A DNA stretch of 64,000 bases from Apus apus. Lineage: Eukaryota; Chordata; Aves; Apodiformes; Apodidae. Made by a program: the position numbers and the translations under genes. How positions within the stretch are numbered: position 1 is the stretch's first letter; every line of letters begins with the position of its first letter. The notes below the pieces were generated by a model. It searched no databases, was not told the DNA's origin, and worked only from the letters and a program-made list of their open reading frames with translations. The stretch covers positions 1,302,001 to 1,366,000 of the forward strand of contig NC_067305.1 in NCBI RefSeq assembly GCF_020740795.1, written 5' to 3'. Below are positions 49,456 through 60,500 of this stretch, one piece after another.

Positions 49456-51284
49456 GTGCTCAGTGAACACAAAAGCCTGGGCAACGCGGGGCTGGACCCC
49501 ACTGGAAACCCCACTGTTGGCTCTTGGAAACTTCTAGAAGGAGCAGGATGATGTCTCCCCTGCTCTGGTGGGAGAGGTGCAGGAGCCCACTCAGTTCCTT
49601 GGAGCAGAGATGACGATCTTTGCTCTATTCCTCTTTTGGAGGGTGAGTCATGGTCACTCCTCTGCATCACCGGTGCCAAACCCCGGCCTGTCTCCTTGGC
49701 GCTGAGGATCTGAGGACCTACCCTGCCAGTCCCCATCCAGATCAGTGACAAAACAGGGACAAGTGTAGCTGCTGCAAGGTTAACATCAGTAGGCAGCAGT
49801 TTGATCTGTTCCAGAAGCCATCTAGCTGGCAGAGACAACCTCTCACACACCCGTGCCACACCTAGTGTCTTGGTGGCCTTGGAGTTGCAGAGGCAGCCAC
49901 TCCATGACTGTTCCCAGCAGGAACAGCCAAAGTCTGACATGACTGGACACAGCTCAGCTCACTTCCAGGATCGGTGAGGACCTCATGGGCACGGAGCTTA
50001 AGGCCAGGGTCTGACCCATCCCCCTCACTGTGGTACAACCTGGTACAAGGAGGGACACGTTGGCTGAGCCGCCCAGGCTGCCTGTGGCTCTGACAGTTGG
50101 TCCTTTGTTTTCTGCTGCCCCAGGACAGTAACTTCTGGTGAAAAGCAGCAATTACTTGCTCAGCCTTGCCCCTGTGTGCAGGCAGCGGGTGGTGCTTGGG
50201 AAGGACACTCTGAGCACCCAAGGGACCAGCTTCTCTCCTGCCCAGCTGGCACCAGGGCTTGGACATGCATTCCCACAGGGGCACCTGCTGCTGGCAGAGC
50301 CTGGACACTGGCCGAGGTCTCCACCCAGCCACCAGCAGGCAGTGAATCACCTTCCTCCTGCTGCTGCTCACATGCCTTGTCCTACAGCAGCTATTTGATC
50401 ATGGAGTTGTCTGGTCCATGTGGTTCCCACCACTGGAATGAACATTCCCACAAGCTGGATGTGTGGGCAGAAAGCCCGGGAGGAGATATTTGCCCCCCCT
50501 CTTTCTTTTGCAATTGTTCTACACTTGAAAAAAAGCTGGTTAAGCCGAGTATTTGCAATGAGGAGGAGACGTACAGAAGCACAGCTGGGTTTGGTGGAGC
50601 CTTCCCAAGCCTGAACTGCAGAGCTCAGGCTTCTTTCCCAGCCAAGGAGCTGCCAGGACCCAGCAGCATGGGGACACAAGTGGGGTCACCCTGCACCTCC
50701 TCCCTGACCCGGGAGCCGAGTCCCCAGTGCACACGCCTCCGAGACAACAACTGCTGCACCTTTGCCACAACCCCCCTGTTGCATTAAGGGTCACTTGGAC
50801 AAAGTACAGCTCTCCTGCTGAAGAGCAGGTGACACTTGCCCACAGTCCTCCCTCACCACCGGGCTCTTAATGCTACACCCCAGTCGCAGCCCTCTCCACC
50901 AACACAGCAGAGCTGCCACCACGTCACCCGCTCCCAGCAGCTCCAACAGACCCTGGCACTCACCTCCCAGCCACCTCCAGGCAGGGCTCGAGGGACACGG
51001 TGTCTTGGGACTCGGATTCCTGAATTCCTGGTGAGTAAATTCGCTTTCATATGCAGCAGCAAAGGTTTGTTTTCAAGGACGAGCTCCCAGAAAGAGCTGC
51101 TGCGCTATTTCCTGATTTCTCTTCTGGTGAGGGCTGCAGATGCAGGGTCCTAGTGCCTGCTGCCTGCAGAGTCAAACATTAATCAGAGATGACTCATTAT
51201 TTGACAACACTTACAACAACTTTTAACCTTTGAGGACACAATACACACCCTTGCTAGAGATGAACTGGAGATCACCAGATCACA
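49456..51284. other. No gene seen
   Basis: Mixed-composition DNA without recognisable coding blocks or repeats. If synteny with mammals held, ZFR2 would begin hereabouts on the minus strand; I see no zinc-finger or DZF-domain exon. Confidence 0.45.
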
Positions 51285-51860
51285 GAATCACCAAGGCTGG
51301 AAAAGCCCTCTGAGATCATCAAGTGCATCTATGACCTGACACCACCACATCTCCAGACCAGGGCACTAAGTGCCACCTCCAGCCTTTCCCTGAACACCTC
51401 CAGGGATGGTGCCTCCACCACTTCCCTGGGCAGCCCATCCCAATGTCTGATCACCCTTTCCATGAGGAGGTGCTTCCTCATATTCAACCTAAACCTCCCC
51501 TGGAGCAGCTTCAGGCCAGATCCTCTGGTCCTGTCACTGGTTACCTGGGAGAAGAGCCCAGACCCCACCTGAGCACAACCTCCCTTCAGGTGGTTGAAGA
51601 GAGTGAGAAGGTCCCCCCTGAGTCTCCTCCAGGCTAAACAACCCCAGCTCCCTCAGCCTCTCCCTGTAAGACTTTCCCTCTAGTCCCTTCACCAGCCTCA
51701 TTGTCTCCTCTGGACCTGCTCCAGTTCCACAATGTCCTTCTTGCAGTGAGGGACCCAGAACTGCACCCAGGACTGGAGGTGAGGTCTCACCAGTGCTGAG
51801 CACAGGGGGAGAATCACATCCCTGCTCCTGCTGGCCACACCATTCCTGACACAAGCCAGG
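51285..51860 (-). mobile_element. CR1 LINE, second subfamily
   Basis: Begins ACAGAATCACCAAGGCTGG, AAAGCCCTCTGAGATCATC and CTGACACCACCACATCTCC, and continues with TCCATGAGGAGGTGCTTCC. Highly similar to the copy at 57840-58360, but a different subfamily from those at 48680 and 60225. Confidence 0.88.
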
Positions 51861-51924
51861 ATGCCATGGGCTTCCGGGGCCAGCTGGGCACACTGCTGCT
51901 CAGATGCTCAGTCCTGCAGCACTC

Positions 51925-52108
51925 ACAGAAAACAGGTTGCACAGAGAGGTGCTGGAGCCCCCTTCCCTGGAAACATTCAAGGTCAGGCTTGTCCAGGTTC
52001 TGAGCAACCTGGTGTAGTCAAATGGTCCCTGTGCACTGCAGGGGGGCTGGACTAGATGACCTTTAGAGGTCCCTTCCAACCCCACACATTCTATGACTCT
52101 ATGAAACC
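51925..52108 (+). mobile_element. CR1 3' end
   Basis: Ends GGCTGGACTAGATGACC, TTTAGAGGTCCCTTCCAAC and ATTCTATGACTCTATGA, the classic CR1 terminus. 52109-52927 holds no recognised feature. Confidence 0.8.
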
Positions 52109-52927
52109 TAATGATCCACTCTGCAAATGGGGACATTTGCTGTTGCCACCTTGATTGCTGTGAACAGAGCAGCAGGAGTGGGTGCCCATGGCTCTCCAGG
52201 GAGACTGAGACTCAGGAGGGGATGTGGTGGGACCAGGGATCCTGAAGTCCAATCCCATCTCAGCACTGGCTGCTGTGAGCCGTACGGGAGGCTGATCCAA
52301 CACTTTGCTGCTCTCTGGGGCCTGGGAACACAGACGCTTGACAGGCTGGAACAGGCAGTGGCAGAGAGACCTTTCAGTGGGCACCACTGACTAATGGCAG
52401 TGGCTTATCTATATCCTCCAGCACCCACAGCTAGAGGGGAGGGAATAATTGCTGCCCAACACCCCAGCCAGAAAACTGGAGACCAGTTTGGTACGAAGGT
52501 TCAACATTTCCACCATGCTGAGCAAAATGGTGTAAAAAGAAGGCAGTTTCAGGCAACAGTTCCTTCAGTCTTTTTAACAGCAAAACACAGCAGGCAAGGA
52601 GTTAATAATGAAGTTGAAAAAGTGCATAAATGGTTCTGGAATTTTGCTTTACCTCAAGGAAAAAAATGTGACAAACTGATCAAGCTGTAGATTCTCTGGA
52701 ATGAACACACAGTTACAGCATCTGAGACTTCCCTTAAAAGCTTTTCTATAAATAATGACTGCAAGTGTTCAGAAAAGCAACAGGAGGTTTGTAAAAACCA
52801 AGTGTGAGTGTCTGGGGGCTGGAAACACAGCTCTGCCACATGCAGGTGTTAGTCCTGCCTCATGGATCAGAAGGTAGCCAGGCCTCTCCTTCCTGGAGAG
52901 TGTTGCTATCAAAAATTCCCATTGACT

Positions 52928-53228
52928 ATCATAGAATCATAGGGCAGTTTGAGTTGGAAGGGACCTTAAAGATGATCCAGATCCAACCCCCTGCATGGGC
53001 AGGGACACCTCCCACCAGCCCAGGCTGCTCCAAGCCCCATCCAACCTGCCCTTCAACACTGCCAGGGATGGGGCAGCCACAGCTTCCCTGGGCAACCTGG
53101 GCCAGGGTCTCACCTCATAGTGGAGAATTTCCTCCTGATCTCTAACCTTAATCTCCCCTCTTCCAGTTTTAATCCCCTTGTCCTCCACTCCATGCCCTAT
53201 ATATGCTGCTGTTGCTTCTCTAGACACA
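52928..53228 (-). mobile_element. CR1 LINE, third subfamily
   Basis: ATCATAGAATCATAGGGCAG, GTTGGAAGGGACCTTAAAG, CTGCTCCAAGCCCCATCC and TTCCCTGGGCAACCTGGGC. It mirrors the copy at 53620-54015 about 400 bases away in the opposite orientation, forming a palindromic pair around 53229-53619, where nothing else is seen. Confidence 0.85.
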
Positions 53229-53619
53229 AGCCCCTCCTTAGGAGGTTTTTTTAGCAGTTTGAAATGAGTTTCTAGATGGTGAAAGCACCCGGAATGTATC
53301 AGCTTCTGTGATGATTTTTATCATACAGACAAGCAAAAAATTATCTTTGCTATTTTACCACCAAAGCAGCCAAACACACACCCTTCCCCAAACCACCCAC
53401 TGACCTGCACTTGACAATGAACAGCTTCCTGGGGATGAATGTCAAGTGACTGAAGAGCTCAGTTCAGAGCTTCCTTCTAAAAATGTTTAAGATCTGAGAC
53501 AACTGAGTGCATGCAGGGTTTTACAGCTGCCTGGTAATCTTCTTAACTGCAGTAATCATACCAGAAATTCTCCCTCCAAAGCACACAGAATAGCAGAATG
53601 TATCACCTCTTGTCATTTA

Positions 53620-54015
53620 GGCTGAGTCTTCGGGGGCTGAGAGAGTTGGGGTGTTCAGCCTGGAGAAGAGAAGGCTCCAGGGAGACCTGAGAGCACCTTC
53701 CAGTGCCTGAAGGGGCTCCAGGAAAGCTGGGGAGGGACTTGGGACAAGGGCAGGGAGGGAGAGGACAAGGGGGGATGGAGGAAAACTGGAAGAGGGAGAT
53801 TGAGGTGAGACATGAGGAGGAAATTCTGGAGTGTGAGGGTGGTGAGAGCCTGGCCCAGGTTGCCCAGGGAAGCTGTGGCTGCCCCATCCCTGGCAGTGTT
53901 GAAGGGCAGGTTGGATGGGGCTTGGAGCAACCTGGGCTGATGGGAGGTGTCCCTGCCCAGGCAGGTCCCCTGCCCATCTTTAAGGTCCCTTCCAGCCCAA
54001 ATCATTCTATGATTT
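53620..54015 (+). mobile_element. CR1 LINE, third subfamily
   Basis: Contains GTTCAGCCTGGAGAAGAG, GGCTCCAGGAAAGCTGGGG and GGTTGGATGGGGCTTGGAG, and ends AAATCATTCTATGATT. Partner of the inverted copy at 52928-53228. Confidence 0.88.
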
Positions 54016-54082
54016 GTCCATCACTCACCTACTGAAGGTTTATGCAAGAGTAGAAGTTTTTTTCCCACCTCCATTCACATTT

Positions 54083-54088
54083 TTTATT
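54083..54088 (-). terminator. Poly(A) signal for the minus-strand gene ending at 54584
   Basis: TTTATT on the plus strand, AATAAA on the minus strand, about 500 bases beyond the putative stop codon at 54584. Confidence 0.35.
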
Positions 54089-54583
54089 TTGGTGGTAAGA
54101 CTCTACCACCACTTTCTGAATAAATATAAACCCATTAAAACTGCACTCAGAAATTACAGTGAAGTTGGATATTTTTTTCCTTCCATCACTTCCAATCTGA
54201 GCCATAAACCAGGTTGTTCAGGATAACTATCCATGACCTTAGCAGCTGTTTTATGTTTAGGAACTTCTCACCAGCATGTACTTTCACAACAGGCACATAC
54301 TTACTCCTTCTTAAAATTTTGCCAACCCATTGAGTAATGTACAACAGCTATTTTAAAAGCCCCCAGCAACATTACAGGGCTATTTATAACAGGAAGGAAA
54401 GGCAACATCCATTTAAGCTGCAAAAGGCTCTAGAAGGACGCAAATGAAAAACCCACATAGAAATTTAACTAGAACAGGATTAATTCAGACACAGTGACAA
54501 GCCAGTATTTGTCTTCATAATGGATGTGACTTCATTTTAAAGCTCATATGAAAAAGCAATCAACTTCTAGAACAGAATTTCTG

Positions 54584-57500
54584 CTAGCAGTCATTTGAGT
54601 CCATAGTGTGTCCCCTGGAAGATAATGACTTCTTCCTGCAGCACCCGCCTCCTCTCAGGTCTTCAAGTCCCTCAACCACCTGGGTCAACACAGGCTTCTT
54701 CCAGGCATAAACAGCTCTGACACTTGTCTTTGGTTTGTTTGGGGTTATTCTTCTTCTTATCTGCTTTTGCTTCTAGTGAGAATGGGAAGAACAAAACCAG
54801 ACCTCACTGGAGTGAAAATCTGAAGTGTTGTGTCCAGTTCTGGGCTCCCCAGTTCCAGAGGGACAGGGATCTACTGGGGAGAGGCCAAGGGAGGCCACGA
54901 GGATGATGAAGGGACTGGAACACCTGCCTGATGAGGAAAGGCTGAGAGACCTGGGGCTGTTCAGTCTGGAGATGCCTGAGGGGGCATCTCATGAATGTCT
55001 ATCAATCCATGAGGGCAGCAAGAAGGCAGGACAAGCTCTTGTCACTTGTGCCCTGGGACAGGACGAGGGGCAATGGATTCAAACTGGAGCCCAGGAAGTT
55101 CCAGCTCAACCTGAGGAAGAACTTCTTTGCTGTGAGGGTGACAGAGGCCTGGGACAGGCTGCCCAGAGAGGCTGTGGAGTCTCCTTCTCTGGAGACTTTC
55201 CAGACCCATCTGGACACGTTCCTGTGTGACCTGCCCTGGGTGTTCCTGCTGCAGCAGGGGGTTTGACTTGATGATCTTCAGAGATCCCTTCCAACCCCTG
55301 TGATTCTGTGATTTCAAATTTCCATGTACGGTTTCATAGCTACAAGGAAAGGAACATTTTCTGGAATTTGTGAAATAATAACAATGGAAGCAATCTAAAT
55401 GCTTCATCACCTGGCACAGCACTGAAAACAGTACTTACCCACAGGAAAAAAAAAAAAAAAAGCCTGATTAATATAAATCCTTGCATGTAAGTCCATAAAT
55501 ACATATTTGAAAAATCAGAGTACTAATTATGCATGAAATAAAACATGGAATCAGTTCATCAGCTAGTTCAATTATTCTTGAAAAAACGTGGCAAGTACGG
55601 TAAAACCCATGATTAATATTGTCTAAAATCAAAAGCCTTCCATAACAGTGTCTCTTGTTAACCTCTCGTACGAGGTCACACAAAAGGCTGTACATCCAGC
55701 AGCCCTCCAGGTACATTTTCAGAGGTGTTTGTAGTTCTGCTTCTAGTTTCATCACCTCAATAAATGTGTTGCCTGTTCCCTGTCTTTTTATTAATCTGTG
55801 AATGAAGAAAACTGGATTAGTAGCTCAACTCTTGACTATTTAGGAAGACATCATTAATAACACTTAAGTGAATCCTTCATCCTATTGTCAGCTGTTTGTT
55901 ACCATAAGGTTTTCTCCAGTTTGTTCTATTCCTTGTCATTCTAGCAATGATTATAGCAGCTGACAGTAGTGGATTAAATTTATTACTGACATTTACACCT
56001 CTAATGCAACACAGAACAAAGGCCTACATTAAAAGTCTTGCTTTGTTAAGTAAAACCTTCCACTTGAGTCCTTGGCACCCAGACTGTCACCAGGTCCAAC
56101 AGGAAACACTAAAAAGTCACTCTGCAAAGACAGGATCTCTCCAAAGTTCTTCCAATGGTAAGAAGTCCTTGAAAAGAAAAAGCAATTTAAGACTCTTAGA
56201 ATCTTCGTGCCCTGCAAAAAAAAAATTAACTGCAATTGTTACTTTGATGAGGGTTATTATACCAACTTCAAAGCTGTAGTTAGGCCCAAAAGGTTTTAAG
56301 CTTTTTATCACAAGCTGACACAAACATCTCAATGATGCTACACACACCAGACACTGATGCCTTCAGTATTCCAGAACATTTCAGAACAGGTTATAGCTCA
56401 CACCACCTCCTCCTCTTCATCCTCAGCACCCCTGCTCTGTGAGCACTTCTCAGAAGTCACCTGCTTCCAAACTTCTCTTCATACAACAGTTTCTGGGTTC
56501 ATCAAACCACAAAGCACAGCACAGACCAACTTCAGCTGCAGAGCTGATCTCACACACACACCAGACTTGACTCAGTTTAAGAGCAAGAACTAAACACAGT
56601 CACCTTGCTGTAAATATTCTGGTATAAAAGGGGACACTGGGAAAGAACTCCAGTAAAGACAACTCTGAAGGACCACAGGGGAATCTCTTAGAAAGAAACA
56701 ATCTTCCTCCTAGGCCAAATGAAAAACGTAACAATTCTGGTGTTCAGATATTTTCAAAGCTGTAACTCAGACAAGACTTAAAGGACTATGTCCAAAAGTG
56801 ACTGAACACCTGGAGTAGAAGGTTTTTAGGGATATTGGCTTGAACAGTCAAAACCAACTTCAATTGTGGACTAATTCTCAGGAATTTTTCAAGAAATACA
56901 CTTTGATTCTGCTGTGCTTTGGTTGGTGGTTGTTTTTTGAAGCGATGAAGTTACTTCCCTGATAACTGGAACATCATTTCATCATCAGTTTAGAGAAAAA
57001 TGTACAGAAAACATTTTTTACATGGGTAAATTTCTCAGCACAGATTACAACTGTAGGGCAGAGACATTTGGCAAAGCTGAGCAAGACACTGCTCAGTTCA
57101 TACCTGGTTATCCCAAGAGCTTGTTCACTGCAGTGAACTGACTTAGAGCATATTATTTATATCCCAATTTTCCCTTCAGAAATATCTATGAAATATTATT
57201 GACTTGCTGTACACACTTCTAGAACATAAGAAGCTCGACCAGGTTGACATCTCTACAAACCTATCCCACCTTCTCCTGGCCCCCTGGACATGTGCCACAC
57301 GTGCACCTGCTCCTGTGGAGGAGCCATCACAGAGCTCACACTGAAGCTGGTTTTGAACCCTGTGGGGCTCCAGTTTCCTCGGTTTCCTGCCTTCTGAACA
57401 ACGTCTTTCTTTTTCTGCTTTTGTCATTCTAAGTGCACTCCTTAAGTCTGCAATCAAACAGGGCAACATATTCATTTCCTTTTCAATGCTAGCACTGTTT

Positions 57501-60500
57501 TTCTACTAAAACGCTAAACATCCTGTGAAAATTTCCTGAAACACTCAGATTAAAAACCAAAGAAACTGTCTTTGGGGTCACAGTCAAACCTGCAATGTGT
57601 AAGGAGCTCCCAAGCACAAGAGTTTGATGAATTTCTCCTCTGCTGCCTGGCACTGCTGTTAAACACTAACACCCAACCGATTCATTTTAGGCTTCTTATG
57701 CAGCCAGTCCAGTCTCAGCTGCAAGACTTGCACGTGGAAAAGTATCTCTACCTGAGGAGCTTCTTACTGGCTGCAGGACACACCTCATGGAGCTGGGTTA
57801 CATCCGGATGACAATATTGCAGGCATCTGCACTTGGTTAGATCACAGAATCCCCAAGGCTGGAAAAGCCCTCTGAGATCATCAGGTCCAGCCTATGACCT
57901 GACACCACCACATCTCCAGACCAGGGCACTAAGTGCTACATCGGCCTTTCCTTGAACACCTCCAGGGATGGTGCCTCCACCACTTCCCCAGGCAGTCTAT
58001 TCCAATGTCTGATCACCCTCTCCATGAGGAAGTGCTTCCTGATATCCAACCTAAACCTCCCCTGGAGCAGCTTCAGGCCAAGCTCTCTGGTCCTGTCACT
58101 GGTTTCCTGGGAGAAGAGCCCAGACCTCACCTGAGCACAACCTCCCTTCAGGTGGTTGAAGAGAGTGAGAAGGTCCCCCCTGAGCCTCCTCTTCTCCAGG
58201 CTAAACAACCCCAGCTCCCTCAGTCTCTCCCTGTAAGACTCTCTCTCTAGTTCTTTCACCTTGTCTCCTCTGGACCTGCTCCAGCACCTCAAGATCCTTC
58301 TTGCAGTGAGAGCCCAGACCTGGACAGAGGACTCTAGGTGAGGCCTCCCCAGTGTATGTCCCCTCACCAAACACTAAGACCTAGGGACACTGTTGCCTCA
58401 GTGAGTTCATCATTTAATTTTTCAGCAAGGCACTGAGGATCATAACTAATGCAGGGAGAAGTTGAAAGAGGCCAGGCAGTTACAGGCTCATCACACACTT
58501 GCTTCTGAAAAAATCTGTCAGCTTTAGATGTGGTAACTTCTTGGTTGTTAAGGATGCACTTGTAAGACATTCTAGATCTGCAACCATCACTTCAAGTAGC
58601 AGATCTCTCTTTTCTTCCACTGCAAGAAGGAACCTGCCATTTGGGTCACAAACGGAGAAACTAAGACAGGTAAGGGGGAGAAATCCCCTCCCAAGGTTTG
58701 TTTCTCACAGTGGAATTCACAGCTGGGGGGTTCCACACACTCCTCCACATCCCAGTTCCAGGCATTAAAGGACTCACCAATAACCAGCTGCAGGCCAGAA
58801 GGCACCCCAGAAAATGTAGCCCTGAACTTTCATATATATTAAATTTGGCACATCAAAACCAATTTCTTCTTAAAACAGAATGAGGTTATCCAAGAAAAAC
58901 CATAAGAATTCAGGCGAAGAAATACAAAGCTATGTAAATGAAAAAAACCCCCACACATTCATTCCAGTAGGCAAAGAAAGCTGCATTTATCATCAAAATA
59001 GTTACATTTTATCCAAAGAAGAAGGCTTTTCTCATTGCTAACATAAGTATCAGAAAAAAAATAAGGGTTAACAAAATGTGAGTCAGTTTTTAACACTTCT
59101 TGCTTCTTCAACAAGATCAAGTTACCCAGCAATGTGCTGCTCTCTGCCCTGTTTTTCAATATATTCAAAAGTTCAGGATCTTGAGGATCATATTTGGAGT
59201 CTCTCAAACAGTGCATCTATTTAATCCTTCCCTTCTGCCCCTTTTCCCCCAAAAAATCAATGATGGAGCAAGCTCATCTACATCACAAAGCTGAGCTGCA
59301 GAAATACCACTCTTTCTAGCCTAGTTTCCAGCAATTAATGAAGAATATTTATATCTTTATTTTCAGTTCATATAATCATATTCTCTCAACAAATAGATGT
59401 GGAAAAAATATTGTTTATGTATTCAAGTTACTTCAAATCCTGTTTGGAGACATGATTGTAAAGAGCAATGTTATGTTTTCTAGTTACAAAGACCTATTAA
59501 AATAGCTTCCTCCATTTCTTATTTCCACAGTGTCAGAACACGACTGAAATGCAACCTGTTTACTGAAACTGCTTGGTATGAAACTGGTGTTTGAGCAAGA
59601 AGGTGCAATTCACAGCAGCCATTTCATACTGAAGAAACTGTTCCCTTTCTCTTGGTAGAGAGAAGCTTCTCCAGAAAGAGGTTCTGAGCAGGAAACTCAT
59701 CTCCTTCCGTGACTACAGGAAGCAGAGGCCTCTGAGTTTTTTTGAAGTGTCTTATTTGAAAACCAACCACTTGTACTGCAGGAACTTTAAAATAAAACAT
59801 ATGCATGCACCTGGAACTTTAAAATAAAACATATACATGGACCTGGCATGGGTGCTGGATCCAGCAGCACCCTCTGGGTGGGCAGGAGGGGCACTGCTTC
59901 CAAATGTTTGTTGTTCATAACTGAAATGATCCTGTACGTAGAATTGCAACAGAAAACCAAAAAAGATTAATAAGACAGACTGTAGTAAAAAATGATTGGT
60001 TTTAATTGCCTGGTGTGGTAGATGGCAGACAAGTCACAGGCTTCTTGATGTCTGCCTCAAATTGTGGTTAATAAGAAAATAATATTTTTTATAGAAAAAA
60101 AAAATAGTGAATGACATTGTTTGAAGTATTGGCAGGGAAAGACTTGGGAGCAGGAAGCAGGTGAATTGTGCTCTAGGAGAGCTCAGCTGGAGGTACAGGA
60201 GAACCAGCAAGAATCATTGACAATAAGATCTGTCACCAAGATTGGGGCAGGCTGGAGAGCTGGGCAAAGAGGAACCTCATGAGGTTCAACAAGAGCAAGG
60301 GCAGAGTCCTCCCCCTGGGGAGGAACAACAAAATGCACCAGTTCAGGCCAGGAGCTGACCTGCTGGAGAGCAGCTCCATGGAGAAGGACCTTGGAGTCCT
60401 GGTGGACAACAAGTTCTCCATGGGACAACAATGTGCCCTTGTGGCCAGGAAGGCCAGTGGTAGCTTGGGGTGCATCAGGAGGAGTGTGTCCAGCAGGTCA

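Noticed and set aside
50836-51153. Plus-strand frame of 105 codons
   Set aside because: No family resemblance, no supporting splice context, and low-information composition.
54305-54347. Minus-strand segment with a strong donor GTAAGTATG reading LLYITQWVGKILRR
   Set aside because: It lies beyond the stop codon of the putative gene, has a poor acceptor, and is too short to stand alone.
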